64,000 bases of DNA from Hymenobacter sp. 15J16-1T3B (GCF_020711235.1 NZ_JAJFAV010000004.1:372001-436000); one strand, 5' to 3'; positions 17,486-27,521 are shown, counted from the stretch's first letter. The notes: generated from the sequence alone by a model not told the origin. Made by a program: numbers and translations.

Positions 17486-19588
17486 ATGCGCCACCGTTAC
17501 TGCCCGCCGTTGTTTGCTCTGGCTTCGCTGATCTGGCTGCCCGCCGCGGGCAGCGCGGGCCAGGCGCTGCCGCCCAACCTGCTGCTCGACGACACCTTCG
17601 ACGACAACCGCCAGGGCTGGCGCACCGGCCGCACCGACAACGGCACCTTCAGCCTGGAAGGCGGCGCCTACCGCTTGCAAAACCAGCAGGCCGTGAGCCT
17701 GACCTACCAGCAGCTGCCGCTGAACACCGCCGCCGATTATGCCTTGGAAGCCACCGTGCAGCAGCGCGGCGCGGGCCGCGGCGGCCTGTACTGGGCCGCC
17801 GCCGACGAGGACAACGGCAACGTCTTCGCCCTCGAAAACGACGGGCGCAGCGTGGTCATCGGGCGCTGGCAGAAGGGCAAGTGGGAGGAGCTACACCCCG
17901 CCGCGGCCCTGCCCGCGGCCGCGGCCGGCGCGGCCCACGTGCTGCGCGTGCTGGTGCACAACGGCGCGGCCAGCTATATCGTCGACGGCCAGGAAGTGTG
18001 GACGCAGTCGGCCGCCCGCACCTTCGGCACCGGCGTGGGGCCCTACGCCAGCCGCGCCACCGAGCTGCGCCTCGACCGCCTGCGCGCCTGGCACGTGGCC
18101 CGCATCCGCCTCGCCCCCGACGTGCCACTGACCCTGGAGCGCACCGCCCTGGGCGCGGCCATCAACGAGCCGCGCACCCGCGAAACCAACCCCCGCGTGA
18201 GCCCCGACGGCCGGCAGCTCTACTTCGCCCGCGACGTGCAGCAGGGCGAGGCCCAGAACCTCGACATCTTCGTGGCCCAGCGCCAGCCCGACGGCCGCTA
18301 CGCGGAGGTGCAGGCCATCGGCCACCCGCTCAACAACGAGGGCAACAACGCCGTGGAAAGCATTACGCCCGACGGCAACACGGCCCTGCTCATGAACCTC
18401 TACGCCCCCGACGGCCGCAGCCGGCCCGAGCGCGGCGCCTCCCTGGCCCGCCGCCGCCCCGACGGGCAGTGGGGCGTGCCCGAGCCGGTGCGCTTCCGCG
18501 CCCTGCCGCCCGCCGCCCAGCGCGCCGACTACTTCCTGGCCGCCGGCGGCACCACCATGCTGCTGGCCCTCGATGCCCCGAGCCACCCGCAGAAATGCGA
18601 CCTGTACGTGAGCCACCTCACCCCGCGCGGCGACTGGACCGAACCCAAGCCCCTGGGCCCGACCATCAACACGCCCGGCGACGACTACGCGCCCTTCCTC
18701 GCCCCCGACGGCAAGACCCTGTACTTCGCCTCGGGCGGCCACCCCGGCTTCGGCGGCGACGATATTTTCGTTTCGACGCGGCTGGACGAGACCTGGACCA
18801 AGTGGAGCGAGCCGCTCAACCTCGGCCCGGGCATCAACACCCTGCAGGACGACGGCTACTTCTCGGTGACGGCCGCCGGCGACTACGCCTTCTTGGTGGG
18901 CAGCAACGAGCAGGGCGACTACGACCTGTTCCGCGTGACGCTGCCGCCCGCGCTGCGCCCCAAGGCCACCGTGCTGCTGCGCGGCCGCGCCGTGGATGCC
19001 CGCAGCGGGCAGCCGCTCCCCGTAGCAGCCGACATCAAAGTGGAGCTGCTGCCCAAAAACACGCCCGCCGGCCAGGCCACGGCCGCTACGGCCGGTAAGT
19101 TTCAGCTGACGTTGCCCGGCGGGGCCAGCTACCAGCTGCGCGCCTCCGCCCCCGGCTACCTGCCGATGACGCAGGAGCTGGACCTCACGACCAGCACCCA
19201 GTACGGCGAAATCAGCCGCGACCTGCCGCTGACGCCTCTCTCGGCCGGGCAGCGCATGGCCCTGAACAACCTGTTTTTCCAGCAAAGCAAGGCCGATATC
19301 CTGCCCACCTCGCGCCCCGAACTGGACCGCCTGGTGCAGGTGCTCAAGGACAACCCCGAACTGCGCATCCGCCTCGAAGGCCACACCGACAACCAGGGTG
19401 ACCCGAAACTGAACGTGAAGCTCTCCGAGGAGCGGGTGCAGCACGTGCAGCAATACCTGGTGGCCCAGGGCATTGCGGCCGAACGCCTGCAAACCATCGG
19501 CTACGGCGGCGCGAAACCCGTGGCGCCCAACGACAACGAGTACAACCGCCGCAAAAACCGCCGCGTCGAACTGGTGGTGCTGGAGTAG
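17486..19588 (+). CDS. OmpA family protein with PD40 beta-propeller repeats
   Basis: 700 residues from MRHRYCPPLF, chosen because it begins a signal peptide ending near AAGSAGQA. Domain order: a concanavalin-like domain (DDTFDDNRQGWRTGRTD, residues 30-190); PD40/WD40-like repeats (NPRVSPDGRQLYFARD, ITPDGNTALLMN, PFLAPDGKTLYFASGG, 210-480); a carboxypeptidase-regulatory-like domain (LLRGRAVDARSGQPLPVAAD, ~495-580); and a C-terminal OmpA peptidoglycan-binding domain (LEGHTDNQGDPKLNVKLSEE, NRRKNRRVELVV). This architecture is common in Bacteroidota, where such proteins link the outer membrane to peptidoglycan; some relatives belong to gliding/T9SS systems. It diverges from ggt and converges with arsS. 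Confidence 0.9.
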   Translation: MRHRYCPPLFALASLIWLPAAGSAGQALPPNLLLDDTFDDNRQGWRTGRTDNGTFSLEGGAYRLQNQQAVSLTYQQLPLNTAADYALEATVQQRGAGRGGLYWAAADEDNGNVFALENDGRSVVIGRWQKGKWEELHPAAALPAAAAGAAHVLRVLVHNGAASYIVDGQEVWTQSAARTFGTGVGPYASRATELRLDRLRAWHVARIRLAPDVPLTLERTALGAAINEPRTRETNPRVSPDGRQLYFARDVQQGEAQNLDIFVAQRQPDGRYAEVQAIGHPLNNEGNNAVESITPDGNTALLMNLYAPDGRSRPERGASLARRRPDGQWGVPEPVRFRALPPAAQRADYFLAAGGTTMLLALDAPSHPQKCDLYVSHLTPRGDWTEPKPLGPTINTPGDDYAPFLAPDGKTLYFASGGHPGFGGDDIFVSTRLDETWTKWSEPLNLGPGINTLQDDGYFSVTAAGDYAFLVGSNEQGDYDLFRVTLPPALRPKATVLLRGRAVDARSGQPLPVAADIKVELLPKNTPAGQATAATAGKFQLTLPGGASYQLRASAPGYLPMTQELDLTTSTQYGEISRDLPLTPLSAGQRMALNNLFFQQSKADILPTSRPELDRLVQVLKDNPELRIRLEGHTDNQGDPKLNVKLSEERVQHVQQYLVAQGIAAERLQTIGYGGAKPVAPNDNEYNRRKNRRVELVVLE

Positions 19589-19620
19589 CAGGCGGACCGG
19601 CCTTGTGGCTTTTTAGTAAT

Positions 19621-19727
19621 AGAACGTCATGCTTCGACTGCGCTCAGCATGACGACCTTTTGGCGCTGTTCTCACGTCATCCAACGTCAGCCTGCGAGAT
19701 GTCTCGACAAGCTCAACATGACGTTCT
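19621..19727. repeat. Inverted-repeat element (family C) between convergent genes
   Basis: AGAACGTCATG at 19621-19631 is the exact inverse of CATGACGTTCT at 19717-19727, enclosing 85 bases. Nested inside is a second hairpin, CGTCATGCT (19625-19633) with AGCATGACG (19646-19654), whose loop TCGACTGCGCTC is typical of dispersed Bacteroidota REP-like units. It lies in the gap between the stops of the OmpA-family gene and arsS and may act as a terminator for both. Confidence 0.65.
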
Positions 19728-19753
19728 GCTCGTAACTCGGACCGAAACAGCCC

Positions 19754-20803
<1,050 letters not shown>

Positions 20804-20927
20804 GGAGAAAAAAAGGCTGCAGCCAGGGGCGCGGCACTGGCAGGTACACGATAGGAACTGCCGGTGGGCCGCTCCCGGCTGCTACTACCTACGCAATCCG
20901 GCCGGTTGGCAGATGTGGGCGCGCTGC

Positions 20928-21779
20928 TTATTCGTACAAGTTACGCAGCCGGCGCAGACTCCGCCGCACCACCCAGTCGCCGAGGCCGGGCAGCAGCGTG
21001 TGCACCAGCACGATAAGCCTACCCAGGGCCGAAATAACCGTGCGCTGCCGCCGCTGCTGCACGTGCCGCACGATGATGCGGGCCACCTCGGCCTGGGTTT
21101 TCTGCCAGCGCGGGGGGCGGTGGGCAATGGGCACGGGCTGGCCCTGGGCGTCGAGCACGCGCTTGTCGGGGTCGTTTTGGGTGAAGCCGATGTGCACGAC
21201 CCCGACGTGCACCCCCGTCTCGGCCAGCTCCAGGCGCAGGGTGTGGGCCAGGTTGGCCAGGGCCGCCTTGCCCGCGCAGTAGGCCGAGCCCGAGGGCATG
21301 CCGTTCAGCGCCGAAATCGACGAGATGAACGTGACGCTGCCGCGGCTGGCCACCAGGTGCGGCAGCGCGGCCTTGAGCGGAAACACCGAGCCGTACACGT
21401 TGCTGTCGAGCACCCGGCGGAACACCTCGGGCTGCATGTCGGCGAAGTAGGCCCGCTGCGAGATGCTGGCGTTGGTGATGAGAATGTCGAGGCGGCCAAA
21501 CGTCGCCAGCGTCGCGGCCACCAGCCGTTCACAGGCCGCGTAGTCGGTCACGTCGGCCACGCAGCCGGTCACGCGCAGCCCTTCGCCCCGGAGCAGCGCC
21601 TGGGTGCGGGCCAGGCGCTCGGGGCAGCGGCCGTTGAGCACCACGGCGGCGCCCAGCTCGCCCAGCACCCGCGCCGTCTCGCGCCCGATGCCCGACTCGG
21701 AGCCGGTGACAAGGGCCACGCGCCCGGCCAGCGGACCGGGGCGGCCGGCGGTTGGCGCCGTGGTAAGTAGATCAGACAT
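20928..21779 (-). CDS. SDR family oxidoreductase in arsenosugar cluster
   Basis: 283 residues, a classical short-chain dehydrogenase/reductase: nucleotide loop TGSESGIG near residue 26, DILITNAS, catalytic Ser in FISSISALNG, and the YCAGK Tyr/Lys pair. The C-terminal extension (RLIVLVHTLLPGLGDWVVRR) is hydrophobic and basic, suggesting membrane contact. Its first 8 bases overlap the end of the epimerase gene, so the two are translationally coupled. Its place inside an ArsS/ArsM cluster suggests it reduces or oxidises a sugar-arsenic intermediate; that role is inferred from context only. Confidence 0.88.
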   Translation of the reverse strand: MSDLLTTAPTAGRPGPLAGRVALVTGSESGIGRETARVLGELGAAVVLNGRCPERLARTQALLRGEGLRVTGCVADVTDYAACERLVAATLATFGRLDILITNASISQRAYFADMQPEVFRRVLDSNVYGSVFPLKAALPHLVASRGSVTFISSISALNGMPSGSAYCAGKAALANLAHTLRLELAETGVHVGVVHIGFTQNDPDKRVLDAQGQPVPIAHRPPRWQKTQAEVARIIVRHVQQRRQRTVISALGRLIVLVHTLLPGLGDWVVRRSLRRLRNLYE

Positions 21780-22779
21780 AGCCGTGGGCAGAAAACCAGG
21801 CGTCAGCGTCGGCTACGGCCTGGGCAATGGGCGTTTGGGGCAGGGCCAGCTCGGTGCGGGCCTTGGCGGCGGTGAAGTAATGCCCGTCGTTGGCCACGGC
21901 AACCATGGCCGCGTTCAGCGCCGCCGGGCGGCCGGTGAGGCGGGTTTTCAACTCGCAGAGGCGGCCGTAGAGCGTGGCCAGCGCCGGCGGCAGCGGCCAG
22001 CGCGGCGGCGCCACGCCCAGCACCCCGGCCATCAGGTGAAAGGCCTCGCGGAAGCTCAGGTTTTCGTGACCCAGGATGTAGGATTCGCCCTGGCGGCCCT
22101 GGGTAAGGGCGTTGACGGTGGCCACGGCCACGTCGCGCACGTGCACGTAGTTTTTGCCGCCGGCGGGGTAGGCGGGCAGCTCGCCGCGGCGCAGCGCCAG
22201 CAGCAGGGCGTTGGAAGTGGGCTTGGCGTCCTGGGGGCCGAGCATGAACGTGGGGTGCACCAGCACGGCGGGCAGCTCGTCTTCGGCCGCGGCGCGGCGC
22301 ACCAGCGCGGCGGCGGCCAGCTTGCTTTCCTGGTAGTCGAGGCCGTAGCGGGGGCCGGCGAAGGAGCGGGTTTCGTCGCCGGGCTGCTGCCGGGTGCCAA
22401 ACGCGAAGTCGATGGCCGTGCCCACGTATACCAGCCGCCGCACCCCGGCCCGGCGGGCCAGGCCCAGCACGGCCTCGGTGCCGCCGTAATTGGTGGCCCA
22501 CACGGCTGGGTGGCGGGCCGGGTTCACCTGGGCCAGCGCCGCCGCGTGGATGATGTAGCCGCAGCCCGCAGCGGCCTCGTGCAGGCTGGCCGGCTGCGTC
22601 AGGTCGCCCTCGGCGCACTCGATGGGCAGCGCGGCCAGCGGCGGCAGCGGGCCCGGGCCGCGCTGGGCCTGGCCCGGCCGCAGCAGGGCCCGCACCGGGT
22701 AGCCGCGGCCGAGCAGTTCCTGCACGAGGTGGCGGCCCAGAAAGCCGTTGGCGCCGGTAACCAGGACGAGCGGCAGCAT
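21772..22779 (-). CDS. NAD-dependent epimerase/dehydratase family protein
   Basis: 335 residues of the extended SDR fold. The N-terminal Rossmann motif VTGANGFLGRHL, the strand RRLVYVGTAIDFAF and a YxxxK motif (LDYQESKLAAA) are visible, as is VLVHPTFMLGPQD after the active site. It resembles NAD-dependent sugar epimerases, 4-reductases and dihydroflavonol-reductase-like proteins; the substrate is not evident. It overlaps the glycosyltransferase stop by one base (TGATG) and the SDR start by 8 bases, so the three should be translated together. A step on the sugar part of an arsenosugar is plausible. Confidence 0.88.
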   Translation of the reverse strand: MLPLVLVTGANGFLGRHLVQELLGRGYPVRALLRPGQAQRGPGPLPPLAALPIECAEGDLTQPASLHEAAAGCGYIIHAAALAQVNPARHPAVWATNYGGTEAVLGLARRAGVRRLVYVGTAIDFAFGTRQQPGDETRSFAGPRYGLDYQESKLAAAALVRRAAAEDELPAVLVHPTFMLGPQDAKPTSNALLLALRRGELPAYPAGGKNYVHVRDVAVATVNALTQGRQGESYILGHENLSFREAFHLMAGVLGVAPPRWPLPPALATLYGRLCELKTRLTGRPAALNAAMVAVANDGHYFTAAKARTELALPQTPIAQAVADADAWFSAHGYV

Positions 22780-23471
22780 CAGCGGTAGTTCAGCAGGGCC
22801 TGGTAGGTGCGGGCAATGCGCCGGGGCTGCACCTTCAAGAAGAACATGGAAAAGGCCGTCAGGTTGGCCAGCTGCACCCGCAGCCAGCCGTTGGTTTCGT
22901 ACTTGCGGGCCGACACGAGCACGTCCTGCGGCACGATGTAAAACGGGGCTACCCGCCGGATGCGCCGGATGATGTCGAAGTCCTCCATGATGCAGTAGTG
23001 CTCATCGAAGCCGCCGAGCTGCTCGAACAGGGCGCGGGTGATGAACAGGGTCTGGTCGCCGCCGCGGCTCATCAAGCCCGGAAAGCGGGTGCCGTAGCTG
23101 TTGAGGCGCAGCAACGGGTGGGGCGAGTCGAAGCGGAAACGGTAGCAGCCGGCCGGAAACCCGTCGCGCACGGCCCGGCGGATGGTGGTGACGTAGCCGG
23201 GGTGCACCCGTACGTCGGCGTGCACGAAGTAGAGCAGTTCACCGCGGGCGTGTTGGGCGCCGTGGTTCATCTGGGCGGCGCGGCCGGGCCGGGGCGCGGG
23301 CAGCACGGTGGCGCCCGCCTGCCGGGCCGCCTCGGCCGTGCCATCTGGGCTGGCCGCGTCCACCACGATGATTTCCACCTCGCCGGTCGGGTCGTGCTGC
23401 CGGAGCGTGCGCACCAGCTGCCCGATGTGGGCGGCTTCGTTGTAGGTGGGAATGATAACGCTGATGTGCAT
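22779..23471 (-). CDS. TIGR04283-like arsenosugar biosynthesis glycosyltransferase (GT2)
   Basis: 230 residues with the GT-A fold of family 2 glycosyltransferases: SVIIPTYNEAAHIGQLVRTL, IIVVDAASPDGTAE, PRPGRAAQMNHGA, LYFVHADVRV (the metal-binding DxD-like site is HAD), then GGDQTLFITRALFEQLGGFD. The short length and RAAQMNHGA are typical of the TIGR04283 group, named for co-occurrence with ArsM/ArsS. It probably attaches a sugar or a sugar-like group to the arsenic-containing nucleoside intermediate. Translationally coupled to the epimerase (TGATG), and 11 bases downstream of the barrel-protein gene. Confidence 0.88.
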   Translation of the reverse strand: MHISVIIPTYNEAAHIGQLVRTLRQHDPTGEVEIIVVDAASPDGTAEAARQAGATVLPAPRPGRAAQMNHGAQHARGELLYFVHADVRVHPGYVTTIRRAVRDGFPAGCYRFRFDSPHPLLRLNSYGTRFPGLMSRGGDQTLFITRALFEQLGGFDEHYCIMEDFDIIRRIRRVAPFYIVPQDVLVSARKYETNGWLRVQLANLTAFSMFFLKVQPRRIARTYQALLNYR

Positions 23472-23482
23472 GGGGCAGGAAG

Positions 23483-24577
23483 TTAAAACGCTTCGCCGAC
23501 GGTAAGATACAGCCCGCTGGAGTGGCGGCCCAGGCCGTAGTCGACGCGCAAATTCAGGTGCTCCCGGCGGTTCAGGGTGAAGCGCAGGCCCGCGCCGTAG
23601 GCCGTTTTGGGCTGGTTGAGCCGCAGCAGCCGGGCGTCGTCGCCGAGTGCGCCCACGCCGCCGAAAGCCACGGCCCCGAGGCGGCGGTACACGTCGAGGC
23701 GCAGCTCGGCCTGCAGCAGGGCGGTGTGCTGGTCGCGGTAGCGGCCCTCGTAGTAGCCGCGCAGGCGCCGGGTGCCGCCCAGCAGCGAGAGGGCATTGAA
23801 CGGGGCCGTGCCGCTGGTAAAGCTGGCGACGTAGTTCAGGGCCAGCACGGCGCGCCGGCCCAGCGAATGGTAGCTGGCCACGTCGGCGGCATAGCGGCTA
23901 AACCGGGTGGTGGCCCCGCCCGGGCCGGCCCCCACGGCCCGCTGCCGGGGCATAAGGGTGATGTCCGCCACCAGCCCGCGGCGGGGGTAAATCACCCGGT
24001 TGCGCGCGTCGTAGAAAATGCCGAGGCCCCCGCCCGTGAGGCGGCTGCCCCGGCTGCCGGCCACGGCGCCGCGGGCCAGCAGGCCGCCGGCCTCGGTGGC
24101 GGTCAGGCGGTAATCCTCGTATTGGTAGCGCAGGCCGGCGTAGAGCCGGCCCCGTCCGAGCCGGGGCCACACCCGCCGGAAGGCATTGAGCCGCACGCGG
24201 GGAAAATGGACGCCGTACAGCTCGCGGGGCGCCGACTGCGGGCCCGCGCCGAAAAAGTAGTAGGTGTAGCGGTAGTAGCCGGCCTCGCCGTAGGCGTAGT
24301 AGCGGTTGTGGTCGTAGAACAGCTGAAAGGGCAGGTAGAGCAGCAGCTGGCGGTTTTGGGTGTAGGCCGCGCCCACCGTAAGCTGCGAGGGCCGCGCCAG
24401 CGAGTCGCCCGCGTCGCGGGCGAAGCGCAGGGTAGCCGTGACGGCCGCGCCGTAGGCCAGGCGCGTTTCGGGCGTGTAGTACACCAGCGGCAGCGGAATC
24501 AGGGCCAGGCGCCGGGGCCGCGCGGTGTCGGCGGGGGCCGCGGCGGCAAAACCCAGAAACGCGGCGGTCAGCAGCAT
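23483..24577 (-). CDS. BamA/TamA-like outer membrane barrel in arsenosugar cluster
   Basis: 364 residues with a short signal peptide (MLLTAAFLGFAAAAPADTARP). The rest is a run of amphipathic strands: LTVGAAYTQNRQLLLYLPF, LGIFYDARNRVIYPRRGLVA, ALNYVASFTSG, LRFTLNRREHLNLRVDYG, closing with LYLTVGEAF and the C-terminal Phe of outer-membrane barrels. It resembles the surface-antigen (Omp85) C-terminal domain, without POTRA domains, and is a diverged relative of the protein at 13112. It is the first gene of the minus-strand arsenosugar operon, 11 bases ahead of the glycosyltransferase. An outer membrane protein in this pathway suggests export or surface placement of the product. Confidence 0.8.
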   Translation of the reverse strand: MLLTAAFLGFAAAAPADTARPRRLALIPLPLVYYTPETRLAYGAAVTATLRFARDAGDSLARPSQLTVGAAYTQNRQLLLYLPFQLFYDHNRYYAYGEAGYYRYTYYFFGAGPQSAPRELYGVHFPRVRLNAFRRVWPRLGRGRLYAGLRYQYEDYRLTATEAGGLLARGAVAGSRGSRLTGGGLGIFYDARNRVIYPRRGLVADITLMPRQRAVGAGPGGATTRFSRYAADVASYHSLGRRAVLALNYVASFTSGTAPFNALSLLGGTRRLRGYYEGRYRDQHTALLQAELRLDVYRRLGAVAFGGVGALGDDARLLRLNQPKTAYGAGLRFTLNRREHLNLRVDYGLGRHSSGLYLTVGEAF

Positions 24578-24698
24578 GGTGCGGGCGGCGCGGGAAAACC
24601 TCTACGGTACGCGCCGGGTTGATGCCTACGAAATTACCGGCGCCGGAAGTTTGCCGGCCCCACATCTTTTTGGCTTGCTGCCTTCGTATGTCCGCTCG

Positions 24699-25511
24699 AT
24701 GAAACGCCTTACCACCACTTTGCTGCTGGCCGCGCTGGTCCTGACTGCCGGCACGCTGACGGCCCTGGCCTTGGCCGGCGGCCGCCTCAACCCCGTGCCC
24801 ACCCCGGGCTACGCCGCCCCGGCCGTGAGCACGCCCGTCGACCACGCGGCCTACGACCGGCTGCTGAAAAAACACGTCAACGCCCAGGGCTTGGTGGATT
24901 ACCAGGGCTTCAAGGCCGACGAAAAGGTATTCAATCAGTACCTGGCCCAGCTCAGCAAGAACCCGCCGGCCGACAGCTGGAGCAAGCCCGAGCAGATGGC
25001 TTACTGGATCAACGCCTACAACGCCTACACCATCCGCCTCATCCTCGACCACTACCCGGTGGAAAGCATCAAAGACATTGGCTCGAAGATTAAAATCCCA
25101 TTCGTAACCACGCCCTGGGCGGCCAAGTTCTTCAGCATCGGCGGCGAGAAAATGAGCCTCGACAACATCGAGCACGGCATCCTGCGCAAGAAATACGACG
25201 ACCCGCGCGTGCACTTCGCCCTGGTGTGCGCCTCCATTTCCTGCCCGCGCCTGCGCAACGAAGCCTACACCGCCGCCCGCCTCGACCAGCAACTCGACGA
25301 CCAGGGCCGGGACTTTCTGAACAACCCCGCCAAGAACAAGGTCGGCAAGTCCGCGGCCCAGCTCTCCAAGTACTTCGACTGGTACAAGGGCGACTGGGAA
25401 AAAAACGGGCAGTCGGTGGCCAAGTGGGTGAACCGCTACGCCAGCACCAAGATGGACGCCGACGCCAGCGTGAGCTACCTGGACTACAACTGGAACTTGA
25501 ACCGCCAGTAA
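24699..25511 (+). CDS. DUF547 domain-containing protein
   Basis: 270 residues from MKRLTTTLLLAALVLTAG, which begins the signal peptide or anchor; longer open-frame starts upstream are unsupported. The DUF547 core is clear: VDYQGFKADEKVFNQYL, MAYWINAYNAYTIRLILDHY, VHFALVCASISCPRLRNEAY, and a C-terminal LSKYFDWYKGDW. The family has a papain-like fold suggestion with a conserved Cys (SCPRL) and is often found in arsenosugar clusters, but its activity is unknown to me. It diverges from the barrel/glycosyltransferase operon and is followed by arsM after 118 bases. A CATCTTTT box at about 24663 may be its promoter. Confidence 0.88.
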   Translation: MKRLTTTLLLAALVLTAGTLTALALAGGRLNPVPTPGYAAPAVSTPVDHAAYDRLLKKHVNAQGLVDYQGFKADEKVFNQYLAQLSKNPPADSWSKPEQMAYWINAYNAYTIRLILDHYPVESIKDIGSKIKIPFVTTPWAAKFFSIGGEKMSLDNIEHGILRKKYDDPRVHFALVCASISCPRLRNEAYTAARLDQQLDDQGRDFLNNPAKNKVGKSAAQLSKYFDWYKGDWEKNGQSVAKWVNRYASTKMDADASVSYLDYNWNLNRQ

Positions 25512-25629
25512 GTCCCGCCGCGGCGCCCCGAAGCCACTTGACCTGAGCGGAGCGGCTGCTGCTGGCCGGCCCCTGGCTCGGACCCATACCCTGATTTTCT
25601 ACTGTCTTTTCATACCCCCGCCTCTTCGG

Positions 25630-26598
25630 ATGAGCTATTTAGAAACCACCGCCGACGTGTACCGCCAGGCGGCCCAGGAGCCCCAGGTGGGCCTGTGCTG
25701 CACCACCAACCCCGTGTGGCAGCTGCCCGGCCTGAGCATTCCCCAGCGCATGCTCTCCATGAACTACGGCTGCGGCAGCACCGTGAACCCGCGTGACCTG
25801 ACGGGCAGCCCCACCGTGCTCTACGTGGGGGTGGGCGGCGGCATGGAGCTGCTGCAGTTTGCCTACTTCAGCCGCCGCTCCGGGGCCGTCATCGGCGTCG
25901 ACGTGGTGCCCGAAATGCTGGAGGCCTCGCGCCAGAACATGCGCACGGCCGAGGAGCAGAACGAGTGGTTTCGCCGCGAATTCGTGGATTTGCGCGCCGG
26001 CGACGCCCTGCACCTGCCGGTGGAAGACGCCAGCGTGGACGTGGCCGCCCAAAACTGCCTGTTCAATATCTTCAAGCTCGACGACCTGAAGCGGGCCCTG
26101 CAGGAAACCTACCGCGTGCTCAAGCCCCACGGCCGCCTCGTCATGTCGGACCCCACCTGCGAGCAGCCCATGAGCGAGGAGCTGCGCGCCGATGAGCGCC
26201 TGCGGGCTTTGTGCCTCACCGGCTCTTTGCCCCTGCAGCAGTACCTAGATTTGATTACCTCCGTGGGCTTCGGCACGGTGGAAGTGCGGGCTCGGCGCGC
26301 CTACCGCGTCCTCTCGCCCCAGCACTACGCCACCGACGAGCTGATTTACATCGAGAGCGTGGAGGTGTGCGCCATCAAGGACCCCATGCCTGCCGACGGC
26401 CCCTGCATCTTCACCGGCCGCACCGCCATTTACTACGGCGGCGAGGAACTCTTCGACGACCAGAAAGGCCACGTGCTGCTGCAAAACCAGCCTTTGGCCG
26501 TGTGCGACAAAACCGCCAAGGCCCTGCTCGCCCTCGGCCGCGACGATATTTTCGTTTCGCCCTCCACCTACCACTACGACGGCGGCGGCTGCTGCTAG
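25630..26598 (+). CDS. arsM: Arsenite methyltransferase ArsM, arsenosugar pathway type
   Basis: 322 residues. The S-adenosylmethionine fold is marked by VLYVGVGGGMELLQFAYF, GVDVVPEMLEASRQN and VDVAAQNCLFNIF. Candidate arsenic-binding cysteines are in GLCCTTNP near the N-terminus, NCLF and DPTCEQP; the protein ends STYHYDGGGCC. The GLCC opening and the Gly-Cys tail belong to the ArsM type found with ArsS. It methylates arsenite to mono- and dimethylated arsenic, the substrate for ArsS. It is transcribed away from arsS, after the DUF547 gene, and a strong terminator follows. Confidence 0.92.
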   Translation: MSYLETTADVYRQAAQEPQVGLCCTTNPVWQLPGLSIPQRMLSMNYGCGSTVNPRDLTGSPTVLYVGVGGGMELLQFAYFSRRSGAVIGVDVVPEMLEASRQNMRTAEEQNEWFRREFVDLRAGDALHLPVEDASVDVAAQNCLFNIFKLDDLKRALQETYRVLKPHGRLVMSDPTCEQPMSEELRADERLRALCLTGSLPLQQYLDLITSVGFGTVEVRARRAYRVLSPQHYATDELIYIESVEVCAIKDPMPADGPCIFTGRTAIYYGGEELFDDQKGHVLLQNQPLAVCDKTAKALLALGRDDIFVSPSTYHYDGGGCC

Positions 26599-26604
26599 CC
26601 CGCG

Positions 26605-26648
26605 CCCCGCCGGCCCCGGTCCGCTCTACCGAGCCGGGGCCGGCGGGG
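26605..26648 (+). terminator. 15-bp perfect GC-rich hairpin after arsM
   Basis: Arms 26605-26619 (CCCCGCCGGCCCCGG) and 26634-26648 are perfectly complementary with a 14-base loop, starting 6 bases after the arsM stop. No T run follows. It separates arsM from the next gene at 26665. Confidence 0.6.
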
Positions 26649-26664
26649 TGAGTCCGTTCTTGCC

Positions 26665-27312
26665 ATGAAGCCGACCGACCTGCTGTGCTGGGGCGGCCTG
26701 GGCCTGGCTGCCACGCCCGCCCCGGCCCAAAGCCCGCCGCCCGCCGAGGTGCGGCGCTACGGCATCGAGGTGGCCGGCCTGCGCGTGGGCACCATGACGG
26801 CCACCCGCCAGCCCCAGAACCAGGCCGACGTGGTGTACACGCTGGTCAGCGACGTGCAGGTGAATTTCTTGGTGTACCACCTGGTGGTCTACTACAAGGT
26901 GGTGAACCGGGTGCGCAACGGGCAGCTGCTGCTGTCTACGGTGGAAGCGCACACCAACCAGGGCAACTTTGCCTCGCGCACCGAGTGGCGCGGCGACCAT
27001 TACGACATCGTGGCCGACCAGTACAAGCACCACTACCGCAGCACCGAGCGGCAGCCGATTACTTACACCGTCACCGACCTGTTTTTCGGCCCGCCCGGCC
27101 CGGCGCAGCCGCGGGCTTACGCCGAGTACTTCGGCGACTATTTCACCCTGAGCCCGGCCGCCGGCCGGGGCTACCACGCCCGCCGGGCCGGCCGCGAAGA
27201 CGACTACCAGTACCTCAACGGGCAGCTCACGACCATCGTCAAGAAGAACCCGGTGAAGAACTTCGTCATCCGGCGGCTTCCCGACGCAGACGCCCAAGCT
27301 AGGCCTCGGTAG
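26665..27312 (+). CDS. Secreted protein, possibly DUF6134 family
   Basis: 215 residues with a short N-terminal hydrophobic stretch (LLCWGGLGLAATPAPAQS), probably a signal peptide. The mature part, RRYGIEVAGLRVGTMTATRQ, VYTLVSDVQVNFLVYHLVVY, YDIVADQYKHHY, DLFFGPPGPAQPRAYAEYFG and GQLTTIVKKNPVKNFVIRR, looks like a beta-clamp lipid-binding or DUF3108-like fold and fits my memory of DUF6134; the family name is tentative. It lies beyond the arsM terminator, so membership of the arsenic cluster is doubtful. Function unknown. Confidence 0.7.
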   Translation: MKPTDLLCWGGLGLAATPAPAQSPPPAEVRRYGIEVAGLRVGTMTATRQPQNQADVVYTLVSDVQVNFLVYHLVVYYKVVNRVRNGQLLLSTVEAHTNQGNFASRTEWRGDHYDIVADQYKHHYRSTERQPITYTVTDLFFGPPGPAQPRAYAEYFGDYFTLSPAAGRGYHARRAGREDDYQYLNGQLTTIVKKNPVKNFVIRRLPDADAQARPR

Positions 27313-27487
27313 AGCCCGGAACGGGCCGTGCCCGCCGCGAAAATGACTGCCCGCTCCTGTGGCGGCGGCGCGCCGCATTTTTTCTGATCGGGACAGAAAG
27401 GCCCGGGGCAAGGCGTTAAATCGATTGCGCAGCGGCGGGCCCTAGTGACAGTAGGAGCGGGCCGCGTTATCAGTTACCGGCGCGGGT

Positions 27488-27495
27488 TACATTTG
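27488..27495 (+). promoter_or_regulatory. Exact -7 box TACATTTG upstream of glgB
   Basis: TACATTTG fits the Bacteroidota TAnnTTTG box at every fixed position and lies 26 bases before the glgB ATG. No convincing TTG -33 box at the usual spacing was found. Confidence 0.5.
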
Positions 27496-27521
27496 CCTGA
27501 AACCAAACGCTTCCCGTGCCC

